DNA of 22,721 bases from an uncultured Bacilli bacterium. GTDB lineage: Bacteria > Bacillota_I > Bacilli_A > RF39 > UBA660. Each line of letters starts with the position of its first letter. Position 1 is the first letter of the stretch. A model generated the notes under the pieces. The model was not told where the DNA came from and searched no databases. It saw only the letters and a program-made list of their open reading frames with translations. The stretch lies in the NCBI GenBank assembly GCA_910586295.1, contig CAJUGE010000032.1, positions 1-22,721 of the forward strand, written 5' to 3'. Below, piece after piece: positions 14,627-21,573 of the stretch. The translations under genes and the position numbers were made by a program.

Positions 14627-14661
14627 AAAAAATACTTGAGAGAAAAACTCAAGCATTTTTT
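14627..14661. terminator. Bidirectional terminator, lexA and rhomboid gene
   Basis: AAAAAAT, one mismatch, CTTGAG (14635-14640), loop AGAAAAA, CTCAAG (14648-14653), one mismatch, ATTTTTT. T-runs on both strands serve the convergent genes, and it touches the rhomboid stop codon. Confidence 0.85.
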
Positions 14662-15790
14662 ATTTCATAATTAACATATAAATCAAAATCCCTACAAATA
14701 TAAGAGTCATAACTATACCATTAATTCTATCTCTAAGTTCACTTTTATTAGCAACTCCTATAGTATATGTAAGTAATATTCCTCCAAGTAATCCCCCAAT
14801 ATGACCATAAAAATCTATATTAGGCACCATAATACTTAAAATTAAATTAAGAACAACTACAGGAACTATTCCGCTTCTTAAAAATCCATCTAAAGTAGCG
14901 CGATATTTATAACCAAAATACATTAAAGCACCAAAAAGTCCAAATATTGCACCACTAGCACCTATACCAAAATAATTACCAAGCACTGCAGATAACAAAT
15001 TACCAATGATTCCACTTCCAAAATATATAATAGCATATTTACTCTTGCCATAATACTTTTCTACCATAGGCCCTACCATATAAAGAGCTAACATATTCGA
15101 CATTAAATGAATAACATCTCCATGTAAAAACATACTACTTACTAGTCTCCAAATTTCACCTTTTTGTATAAATACAAAATGATTACCTAAATTTTGAATA
15201 AAAGTCTCATAATTAAACATCATCAAAAAATATATTAGAACATTAAGTACTATTAAAACCATAGTTAAAATAGGAGTACTATTTTCTTTAAATACTTTAG
15301 CAAGTTTTTTATCTTCTCTTATAGTTTTGTCATTTAATTCTTCGGTCATTTGAAACATTCCCATAACACCAGTTGTTTTGCTAATAACTTTTTCTTTAAA
15401 ATTAGGGAAAAATTCATTAATAACCTTATTTTTCTTCATATCCCCTATTTTATTTATTTTTATACTTTCTATATCTTTATCTGAAACAACATCCACTTCA
15501 TCTCTAACATCAACAAGTATATTTAAAACATTCATCTTAAATGAATAAGTTTTCTTCTTAATACTTCTTCTAATTGCATTAGCTTTCCTTAAATCAGTAA
15601 AAAGTTGTTCTTTATTATGTATATAGTTAATGTTAATTCTAATAAGGGAGATATCATTATCTAAGTTTTCTAACCATATCTCATTTTGAATACCATTAAC
15701 TATAATTGGTCTATAATTTTCTTCGGTCACGAAATAATGTAATATTTTCATTACCATTTCATCTTTCTTACCGACTGTAATATTAGTCAC
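14660..15790 (-). CDS. Rhomboid family intramembrane serine protease, GluP-like
   Basis: 376 residues from GTG 15790, which has AAGGAGG nine bases upstream; the in-frame ATG 13 codons earlier has no site. About 170 cytoplasmic residues precede a six- or seven-helix rhomboid domain. WRLVSSMFLHGDVIHLMSNMLALY carries the conserved His and Asn in helix 2; GIGASGAIFG holds the catalytic Ser (about 279) and FYGHIGGLLGG the catalytic His (about 330). The long N-terminal domain recalls B. subtilis GluP, which cleaves membrane proteins, but the C-terminal TPR repeats of GluP are missing. Own promoter at 15821-15849. Substrate unknown. Confidence 0.92.
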   Translation of the reverse strand: MTNITVGKKDEMVMKILHYFVTEENYRPIIVNGIQNEIWLENLDNDISLIRININYIHNKEQLFTDLRKANAIRRSIKKKTYSFKMNVLNILVDVRDEVDVVSDKDIESIKINKIGDMKKNKVINEFFPNFKEKVISKTTGVMGMFQMTEELNDKTIREDKKLAKVFKENSTPILTMVLIVLNVLIYFLMMFNYETFIQNLGNHFVFIQKGEIWRLVSSMFLHGDVIHLMSNMLALYMVGPMVEKYYGKSKYAIIYFGSGIIGNLLSAVLGNYFGIGASGAIFGLFGALMYFGYKYRATLDGFLRSGIVPVVVLNLILSIMVPNIDFYGHIGGLLGGILLTYTIGVANKSELRDRINGIVMTLIFVGILIYMLIMK

Positions 15791-15820
15791 TAAAAATTTC
15801 CTCCTTTTTCTAGTACTTAT

Positions 15821-15849
15821 ATCATACACTTTTTCATAAAATTAGTAAA
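15821..15849 (-). promoter_or_regulatory. Promoter of the rhomboid gene
   Basis: TTTACT (15849-15844), 17 bases and TATGAT (15826-15821) on minus. It lies across the ribosome site of the divergent tspO gene. Confidence 0.6.
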
Positions 15850-15858
15850 GGTGATTTA

Positions 15859-16314
15859 ATGAAAAAAGTTTTAATATTCCTAAGTTGTTTCATTCCATGG
15901 CTAATAAGTGGCATAATATTTAAATATGACTCTAGCTACTACGAAATGCTAAATATTCCTTCATTTGCACTTTCTCCCAAATTAATTAGTATAACTTGGA
16001 TTATAATATATATATTAATAGGAATATCAATTTATAAAGTTAGACAAGAGAAAAATATTCTAAAAGAGGGAGACTATTTATATGTTCTAATAACTAACTA
16101 CTTAGCAAATCAACTATTTTTGTACGGATTCTTTAACTTAAAAAGTCCTTTCTTCGGATTTATACTAACAACAATAACATTCATAAGTTCAATATTCTTA
16201 TTCTTAGAAACTAAAAGACTAAATAAAAATGCAAGTTATTTTCTAATACCTTACATTTTATATAGCATATACGCATTCATACTTAGTATAACTGTTTATA
16301 TTATGAATTTCTAA
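15859..16314 (+). CDS. TspO/MBR family membrane protein
   Basis: 151 residues, five membrane helices. Family pattern: PSFALSPKLISITWIIIYILIGISIY in helix 2 and YFLIPYILYSIYAFILSITVY at the C-terminus. TspO proteins bind porphyrins and other hydrophobic ligands; their bacterial role is poorly defined. Compared with classic TspO the protein is poor in tryptophan. AAAGGTG precedes the ATG. It is divergent from the rhomboid gene with only 68 bases between starts. Its last 14 bases overlap the end of the convergent pseudouridine synthase gene. Confidence 0.85.
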   Translation: MKKVLIFLSCFIPWLISGIIFKYDSSYYEMLNIPSFALSPKLISITWIIIYILIGISIYKVRQEKNILKEGDYLYVLITNYLANQLFLYGFFNLKSPFFGFILTTITFISSIFLFLETKRLNKNASYFLIPYILYSIYAFILSITVYIMNF

Positions 16315-17194
16315 ACTTATCAAGAATACTCATAAATTCTTCTTCTAATGGACACTCAAATTCCATAAATTTACCATTTATTGGGTGTTCAAATCCAATA
16401 TACTTAGCATGAAGCATTTGACCATAGTCATTTATAACATTATTACCATATACTGAATCATTTACTACTGGATGCTTAATATAAGCCATGTGTACTCTAA
16501 TTTGATGAGTTCTTCCAGTTTCTAATATACACTCCACTAAAGTCGCATTTTTATATCTCTCTAAAACAGTAAAGTTTGTTCTTGCTTCTTTGCTGTTTTT
16601 ATCTGTTATACACATCTTTTTCCTATCTTTTTCACTTCTACCTATAGGTGCGACTATTTTACCATTATCTTCACTAATTACTCCACTTACTAAAGCAATA
16701 TATTTTCTTTTAATTTTATGCTCTTTAAAGGCATCCGACAGTATTCTATGTGCTTCATTTGTCTTAGAAACAAGAAGTAATCCAGAAGTATCTTTATCAA
16801 TTCTATGTACAATTCCTGGTCTATCCATTCCATTTATATCACTAAGATTATTAGTGTGAAACATTAATGCATTAGCAAGAGTACCATTATTATTGCCATT
16901 TCCTGGATGAACTACCATTCCACTTTTTTTATTAACAACTATAATACTTTCATCTTCATAATAAATATCTAAAGGTATGTCTTCAGGTACAACTTCACTT
17001 ACTTCACACCATTCTTCATATTCTATTAAGTCTCCTTCTCTAAGAAGATATCCAGTTTTAACGACATTACCATTTACTTTAATAGTGCCGTCCTTTATAT
17101 GTTTACTAATATTACTTCTAGATTCCTCTAAATTTTTAGTAAGAAACATATCTAACCTTATTAACTCTTCATCTTTACTTACTACTATTCTCAT
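16301..17194 (-). CDS. RluD-type 23S rRNA pseudouridine synthase
   Basis: 297 residues. An N-terminal S4 RNA-binding domain (about 10-70: IRLDMFLTKNLEESRSNISKHI) is followed by the RsuA/RluA catalytic domain with GIVHRIDKDTSGLLLVSKT (catalytic Asp133) and TGRTHQIRVHMAYIKHPV. Enzymes of this type convert uridines in 23S rRNA to pseudouridine. It corresponds to B. subtilis YlyB, which also follows lspA. The start ATG 17194 has GGAGG six bases upstream and overlaps the last 20 bases of lspA, so the two genes are translationally linked. Confidence 0.92.
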   Translation of the reverse strand: MRIVVSKDEELIRLDMFLTKNLEESRSNISKHIKDGTIKVNGNVVKTGYLLREGDLIEYEEWCEVSEVVPEDIPLDIYYEDESIIVVNKKSGMVVHPGNGNNNGTLANALMFHTNNLSDINGMDRPGIVHRIDKDTSGLLLVSKTNEAHRILSDAFKEHKIKRKYIALVSGVISEDNGKIVAPIGRSEKDRKKMCITDKNSKEARTNFTVLERYKNATLVECILETGRTHQIRVHMAYIKHPVVNDSVYGNNVINDYGQMLHAKYIGFEHPINGKFMEFECPLEEEFMSILDKFRNS

Positions 17195-17648
17195 GTCTCT
17201 CCTCCAAAATCACTCCTATCAAAAACAAAACCGCGCCAACTACAATAAAAGTATCTGCTAAATTAAAAATAGCAAAATCATAATTAAATATTTTAAAATC
17301 TAGAAAATCTCTAACATAGCCAAAATATAATCTATCAAACAAATTTCCCAAAAGCCCACCAACTATCAAAGATGTACTAATATCGACTAGCAAATTTCTC
17401 TTTTTATGGTAAAATAGTTCAAATAAAAGGTAGGCTAAAACCAAAATAGATACGACTACTATAAAAATAGTTTTACCACCAAACATACCAAATGCTGCAC
17501 CATCATTGTGAGAGTAAGTAATACGAAAAAAATTCTTAATTACATCTATACTTCCATTAATTTTTAAATTATTCATAACCAATATCTTACTAACCTGGTC
17601 TAATATAAAAGCAATTACTATAATAAAGATAAATTTAAATTTCTTCAT
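17175..17648 (-). CDS. lspA: Lipoprotein signal peptidase (signal peptidase II)
   Basis: 157 residues, four membrane helices. LspA cuts the signal peptide just before the lipidated Cys of prolipoproteins. Motifs: LDQVSKILV near residue 16, HNDGAAFGM (48-56), GNLFDRL with catalytic Asp105 and FNLADTFI with catalytic Asp132. ATG 17648 is preferred, with GTGAG seven bases upstream; an in-frame GTG four codons earlier is inside that GGGAGTGAG site. The likely substrate in this window is the lipoprotein at 11118-11651. Confidence 0.95.
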   Translation of the reverse strand: MKKFKFIFIIVIAFILDQVSKILVMNNLKINGSIDVIKNFFRITYSHNDGAAFGMFGGKTIFIVVVSILVLAYLLFELFYHKKRNLLVDISTSLIVGGLLGNLFDRLYFGYVRDFLDFKIFNYDFAIFNLADTFIVVGAVLFLIGVILEERHENSSK

Positions 17649-17691
17649 AAGAATACTCACTCCCTTTTTATACTCTAATATTAGCACATTT

Positions 17692-17734
17692 ATTAAAAGA
17701 AAAAAAGTTCTATAATACTTTTTATAAAACTTTT
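17692..17734 (-). terminator. Terminator of ylmC
   Basis: On minus: AAAAGTTTTATA, 8-base loop, TATAGAACTTTT (12 pairs, one G-U), then a T-rich tract. It overlaps the ylmC stop and separates it from lspA. Confidence 0.75.
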
Positions 17735-17960
17735 ACAGTTCAACTAATATAACATCACTACCAAGTTTTTTTATTTGTTCGTATTTTATTGTAATATCTC
17801 CCTCGGTATTAAAAAAATTTCTCATATATTTACTTTTCTCTATTACTAAATTAACTAAACTTCCATCAGTCTCACTTATCTCAGCATCTATAATTCTGCC
17901 AACTATTCTTCCATCGCTAACGTTAATTATATCTTTTCTCTGTAATTCAGAAAGCCTCAT
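17733..17960 (-). CDS. YlmC/YmxH family PRC-barrel protein
   Basis: 75 residues, the normal length of the family. MRLSELQRKDIINVSDGRIVGRI is the typical start, a PRC-barrel-like fold. The family is conserved in spore-formers, often annotated as a sporulation protein, and is found near sigG, as here; its biochemical role is not established. AGGTGG lies just upstream of the ATG. It follows sigG by 177 bases. Confidence 0.9.
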   Translation of the reverse strand: MRLSELQRKDIINVSDGRIVGRIIDAEISETDGSLVNLVIEKSKYMRNFFNTEGDITIKYEQIKKLGSDVILVEL

Positions 17961-18137
17961 AATACCACCTATAAAATTATATGTTTTAATTTTCTATTTA
18001 GACTTAGTATATTACTTATTAAATAAGGATATCCAAGCTTGTATATCTCATCAATTCATTCACTAATAAGTCCCCTTTAACATATAAAAGAAATGTATAG
18101 CAACTATTCTACTGTACATTACCTAAGTAAGAAAAAT

Positions 18138-18911
18138 CTACTTAATTAACCTTTTAACATTATTGATAGCATTTTTTTCTAATCTTGACACCTGAGCTTG
18201 ACTTATATTCATCTCATTTGCTATTTCCATTTGAGTTTTTCCAACAATAAATCTATTAATTAAAATATCTTTTTCTCTTTCTTTTATCTTTTCTAGCGCT
18301 CTTCTCATACTAATTAAAGAATCTAAATCTTTATTTTCTCTCTTATCCTCTATTTGATCCACTAAATAAATTGTATCTCCACCATCATTATAAATAGGAT
18401 CAAACAAACTCATAGGTTCTTTTAATGAAAGAATAGCTTCATTTACATCATATTCACTAATTTCTAATCCTTTACCAATTTCAGATGTATTAGGTTCTCT
18501 ACCATTCTCTTGTAAGTATTCTTCCTTAAATTTTATAATTTTATATGCTTGGTCTTTAATACTTCTACTAATTCTAACAGAGTTATTATCTCTTATGTAT
18601 CTCTTTATTTCACCTTCTATCATTAAAACTGCATAAGTGCTAAACTTAACCTCATGCGATAAATCAAAATTATCTATCGCTTTTATCAAACCAACGCAAC
18701 CTATTTGAAATAAATCGTCCATGTTATCAGTCTTATTTTGATATTTCTTTAAGATAGATAATACCAACTTCAAATTTCCTTCTACCAATTCATCTTTAGC
18801 CATCAAATCTCCATTTTGATACTTTTTAAATAATTCAATCATTTCTTTATGCTTTAAGACTTTAATCTTAGAAGTATTAATACCCGTAATTTCAACTTTA
18901 TTCTTCGCCAT
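18138..18911 (-). CDS. sigG: RNA polymerase sporulation sigma factor SigG
   Basis: 257 residues. The N-terminus NKVEITGINTSKIKVLKHKEM is nearly the SigG signature of B. subtilis (NKVEICGVDTSKLPVLKNEEM). Region 2 has DDLFQIGCVGLIKAIDNFDL and KFSTYAVLMIEGEIKRYIRDN; region 3 includes SLFDPIYNDGGD, matching SigG's SLFEPIYNDGGD; region 4 ends in KTQMEIANEMNISQAQVSRLEK. SigG drives late forespore genes. AAAGGA lies upstream of ATG 18911 but is paired in a hairpin (18913-18957). spoIIGA and sigE, usually upstream, are absent; the neighbour is a surface protein gene. Confidence 0.95.
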   Translation of the reverse strand: MAKNKVEITGINTSKIKVLKHKEMIELFKKYQNGDLMAKDELVEGNLKLVLSILKKYQNKTDNMDDLFQIGCVGLIKAIDNFDLSHEVKFSTYAVLMIEGEIKRYIRDNNSVRISRSIKDQAYKIIKFKEEYLQENGREPNTSEIGKGLEISEYDVNEAILSLKEPMSLFDPIYNDGGDTIYLVDQIEDKRENKDLDSLISMRRALEKIKEREKDILINRFIVGKTQMEIANEMNISQAQVSRLEKNAINNVKRLIK

Positions 18912-18912
18912 T

Positions 18913-18957
18913 AAAAAACATCCTTTCTACAATATATTGTAGTTAAGGACATTTTTT
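18913..18957 (-). promoter_or_regulatory. Hairpin pairing the sigG ribosome site, or terminator of the upstream gene
   Basis: Centred on the perfect 16-bp palindrome CTACAATATATTGTAG (18927-18942). Outer pairs join CCTT/AAGG and an A-run to a T-run with small mismatches. On the minus-strand RNA, AAGGA of the sigG ribosome site is within the descending arm, and U6 follows right before AUG. In B. subtilis the sigG leader also carries a translation-damping hairpin. Because the surface protein gene stops 14 bases before it, the same structure could also terminate that transcript. Confidence 0.65.
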
Positions 18958-18970
18958 TATACATTACTTT

Positions 18971-21010
18971 TTAATTTATTGATATTTTAGCACTAGAAGT
19001 GCCTTTAAAAGTCACTCCATCACTATCAGTAACAGTATATTCTATTCTATAAGTACCAGATTTAGGTGGAAAATACGATTTTACTTTTGTTGACGATCCT
19101 ATATATACTCCATCTTTATATACACTATAATTATAACTATAACGTCCACTTCCTCCAGAAGCGACAATCTCAACAAACACATATTTTCCACAACCTAAAT
19201 TATCACAAGCCTGAGTAATACCTTCTTTCACGTCCGCTTCTAAAGGTGGATTTACAACATCTACTTCACATGAAGCTTCACTTCCAGTACTAGCCTTGAC
19301 ACTTATAATAGCTTTACCCTTAGAATTCGCTTTGATATTGCCGTTTTGGTCAACTGACACAACACTATTATCACTACTAGTCCATGTAAGATCTTTATTA
19401 GTAGCATTACTAGGATTAATTGTATAAGACAATCTTTTACCGCTTCCTTTAGTTAAAGTAACTTTAGTTTCACTTAAATTAATGCTATTTACATAAACTG
19501 GATCTATAACAGTAATAGTAGAACTTGCTTTTACATCATCAACAGACACAGTTATAGTACAAGTACCACTAGAATTTGCAACTATTTTTCCATCATTACT
19601 TACAGAAGCAACACTATTATTACTGCTAGACCAATGAACACTATTACCACTAGCACTACTAGGACTAATACTGTAAGTTAAATTTTTAGTATCTCCAGTT
19701 ATCATTACAACATTAGTTTCACTAATATTTATACTCTGGGCCTTTACAGGACTTACTGTTACATTAATTTTTGCCACTTTATCTTTTAATTTAACTGTCA
19801 GAGTAGACTTTCCAATTTTTAATGCTTTTACTGTTAATCTAATTTCTGAATATTCTCTATATCTTCCACCATTATTAATATCTTCTATCAATAAAACATT
19901 ATTATTAGAAGAAGTAGCTATTCTACTTAAATCAATGTCATCTATTACATAATTTGGGAACATTTTTATAACTATATCATGTTTATTACTTTCGTTTGGA
20001 AATAATTCTAAATCAACTTGATTATTATATTCTACTTTTTTAACATTTCTTTCTGGCTGATTATATAAAATTACTGACTTACTTCCCTTAGTCATAACAA
20101 TTTTATTTGAAGATAAAATTGTTATATTATAAGTTTTTAGCATCTCTTCAAAACTAGAAAAAGATAACTCTTCATAAGTATATTCACAACCAGAATCATT
20201 AGGAATTACATTTAAATCACTTGATATTTTTTCAAAAATCATAGATATAGGAGAATTTGAGAATGGTGTAAAATTAATTATAACATCAATAGTATCTTCT
20301 AAATACCAATATCCTTGTGATTGATTAGACATCTTCAAAAGTTTCTCCTGTAAAGCTTTTATATCTTTAGAATTTTCTGGAACCTTAATAGGTATGTTTT
20401 CTGATGGTTTAGAATCATTTTTATTATTTTGATTAGAATTATTTTCTACTTTATTAGATATTTTTACACTCCATTTAGCTATTAAAGTAATATTATCATT
20501 TATAACTTGAGTAAAATCAAACTTAGTTTCCTCTAAATACCATCCTTCAAATGTATAACCCTGCTTCACTGGACTAACTGGCTCGTTTATAGTTGTACCC
20601 TTTACTAATTCTATCTTCTTAACCTCACTACCACCAGCAGAATCAAAAGTTATTTCTACTATTGGCTCATCTGTTACTTTATTATAATTAGCTACTAATA
20701 CAATATTCTCATTAATAGTTTTATTAAAATCAAATTCTAAATTATTATAGGTCCAATTAACAAATTCAAAACCAAATTTCTCCGGTTTCACATTAGGAAC
20801 TTTAATACTACTTCCACAAATTATTTCTTGTTTTTCTAAAGAACTACCACCATTAGAATCAAACTCTACTATACACTTTTTATCTTTTACAGTTTTATCT
20901 CTATCTGAAAAAACAAATACACTTACGACCACACACACAATTACTAATAAAACACCAAGAGTTATTAGTATAACTTTTTTCTTTCCTAAACTACCTAAAA
21001 ACTTACTCAC
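18971..21010 (-). CDS. Membrane-anchored surface protein with InlB B-repeats and BIG2 domains
   Basis: 679 residues from GTG 21010, which has AAAGGA nine bases upstream; the ATG further up lies within that site. An N-terminal Lys-rich stretch and one membrane helix (about 12-34) anchor it. Two InlB B-repeat (Flg_new) modules follow (about 45-110 and 118-181; FDSNGGSSLEKQ and FDSAGGSEVKK, ending GWYLEE...IAKWSV). An Asn/Lys-rich linker leads to a unique domain (about 215-420), then two BIG2 Ig-like domains (about 424-503 and 508-585; ISPSSASGNSVHWSSSNNSV and INPSNATNKDLTWTSSDNSV), and a last Ig-like part. There is no LPxTG motif at the C-terminus. Such architectures occur in extracellular adhesins; the specific role is unknown. 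Confidence 0.85.
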   Translation of the reverse strand: MSKFLGSLGKKKVILITLGVLLVIVCVVVSVFVFSDRDKTVKDKKCIVEFDSNGGSSLEKQEIICGSSIKVPNVKPEKFGFEFVNWTYNNLEFDFNKTINENIVLVANYNKVTDEPIVEITFDSAGGSEVKKIELVKGTTINEPVSPVKQGYTFEGWYLEETKFDFTQVINDNITLIAKWSVKISNKVENNSNQNNKNDSKPSENIPIKVPENSKDIKALQEKLLKMSNQSQGYWYLEDTIDVIINFTPFSNSPISMIFEKISSDLNVIPNDSGCEYTYEELSFSSFEEMLKTYNITILSSNKIVMTKGSKSVILYNQPERNVKKVEYNNQVDLELFPNESNKHDIVIKMFPNYVIDDIDLSRIATSSNNNVLLIEDINNGGRYREYSEIRLTVKALKIGKSTLTVKLKDKVAKINVTVSPVKAQSINISETNVVMITGDTKNLTYSISPSSASGNSVHWSSSNNSVASVSNDGKIVANSSGTCTITVSVDDVKASSTITVIDPVYVNSINLSETKVTLTKGSGKRLSYTINPSNATNKDLTWTSSDNSVVSVDQNGNIKANSKGKAIISVKASTGSEASCEVDVVNPPLEADVKEGITQACDNLGCGKYVFVEIVASGGSGRYSYNYSVYKDGVYIGSSTKVKSYFPPKSGTYRIEYTVTDSDGVTFKGTSSAKISIN

Positions 21011-21026
21011 ATAAACCATTCCTTTA

Positions 21027-21055
21027 TTTATATTCATTCTATAATAAATCGCCAA
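21027..21055 (-). promoter_or_regulatory. Possible promoter of the InlB/BIG2 gene
   Basis: TTGGCG (21055-21050), 17 bases and TATAAA (21032-21027) on minus. It lies within the end of the broken small gene upstream, so both read-through and independent transcription are possible. Confidence 0.4.
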
Positions 21056-21263
21056 AAATTTCAATATCTACATTTATTATTTTAGTTGATAGATGTTTTA
21101 ACTCCTCTAACTTACTTAAACACATCAATAGTCTGTCTGTAAACTATAAATTAGCAGTTTCAAAATTATAAATACCACTATAAGCAGATGTGTAACATCT
21201 TACTTTATTTTTAGTACTTTCTAACTTAACTCTTATTATTCCAATTTCTTCATTGATTTCCAT
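21039..21263 (-). pseudogene. Small gene interrupted by an in-frame amber codon
   Basis: AAAGGAG eight bases ahead of ATG 21263 opens a frame that runs 39 codons (MEINEEIGIIRVKLESTK..., ending ETANL), meets TAG at 21146-21144, and continues in the same frame for 34 more sense codons (FTDRLLMCLSKLEELKHL..., ending IFGDLL) to TAG at 21041-21039. The second half looks like an amphipathic helix. TAG is a normal stop for other genes here, so the simplest reading is a nonsense mutation (CAG to TAG would be one base). A real 39-residue product or a restart at an internal ATG (21125) are alternatives. It follows a 16-residue ORF by a TAATG overlap and precedes the surface protein by 28 bases. Family unknown. 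Confidence 0.5.
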
Positions 21264-21313
21264 TATTTATACTCCTTTCTATTTAATCTTAATAAGGCAT
21301 AATAATCTATCAC
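21263..21313 (-). CDS. Putative 16-residue leader ORF
   Basis: GTG 21313 is preceded by GAGGTGG with four bases between, and reads MIDYYALLRLNRKEYK before TAA at 21265-21263. The stop overlaps the next ATG as TAATG, and the next gene's AAAGGAG lies inside this ORF, so translation of the two would be coupled. Too short to classify; the support is the ribosome site and the overlap. Confidence 0.35.
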   Translation of the reverse strand: MIDYYALLRLNRKEYK

Positions 21314-21391
21314 TTTTCCACCTCACTTTTAATTTATTAATTTCTTAATAAGATTGATTTTTATTATATTATCTTATTTTTTGTTTGCATA

Positions 21392-21421
21392 GAAGAAAAT
21401 GAGATTTCTCTCATTTTCTTC
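21392..21421. repeat. Perfect 12-bp inverted repeat
   Basis: GAAGAAAATGAG, loop ATTTCT, CTCATTTTCTTC. No T-run on either side, so it is not a standard terminator. It is placed just upstream of the possible promoter of the small ORFs. Confidence 0.7.
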
Positions 21422-21525
21422 ACACTAGAAATTCTTGTTATTTTTTTAAATTCCACACTAGAAATTCTTGTTTTAAAGTTTTTAGCATTCAATTTTTATC
21501 GTTTTTACTTCACATCAGAAATTCT
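21421..21525 (+). repeat. Three direct repeats around AGAAATTCT
   Basis: CACACTAGAAATTCTTGTT occurs exactly at 21421-21439 and 21454-21472. A diverged copy, CACATCAGAAATTCT, is at 21511-21525. Each centres on the dyad AGAA-A-TTCT. Starts are 33 and 57 bp apart. Confidence 0.75.
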
Positions 21526-21573
21526 AGAGCCTTTTTTTGTTACAGTTTTTAATTAATACTACTATAATGCTTT

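Larger units (their letters stand above)
21314..21573. other. Gene-free region with hairpin and tandem repeats
   Basis: No credible gene. From left to right: a possible -10 box TATAAT (21368-21363, minus) with a poor -35, a perfect 12-bp stem at 21392-21403/21410-21421 without a T-run, and three copies of a 19-base repeat (21421-21525). The region carries the 3' end of the secreted protein gene's transcript and the control region of the small ORFs. Confidence 0.6.

Noticed and set aside
18929..18962. SigF/SigG-type promoter for sigG (GTATA, 18 bases, CAATATA on minus)
   Set aside because: The match is loose in AT-rich sequence and would start transcription inside the hairpin; not strong enough to list as a feature.
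21144..21146. TAG as a reassigned sense codon
   Set aside because: ftsW and the lipoprotein gene end in TAG at the positions expected for their families.
21421..21525. Short CRISPR-like array
   Set aside because: Only three copies, irregular spacing, short repeats and no cas genes.
21421..21525. HrcA/CIRCE or eukaryote-like heat shock elements suggested by GAA-N-TTC
   Set aside because: CIRCE is TTAGCACTC-N9-GAGTGCTAA, which is not present; no chaperone gene is nearby.
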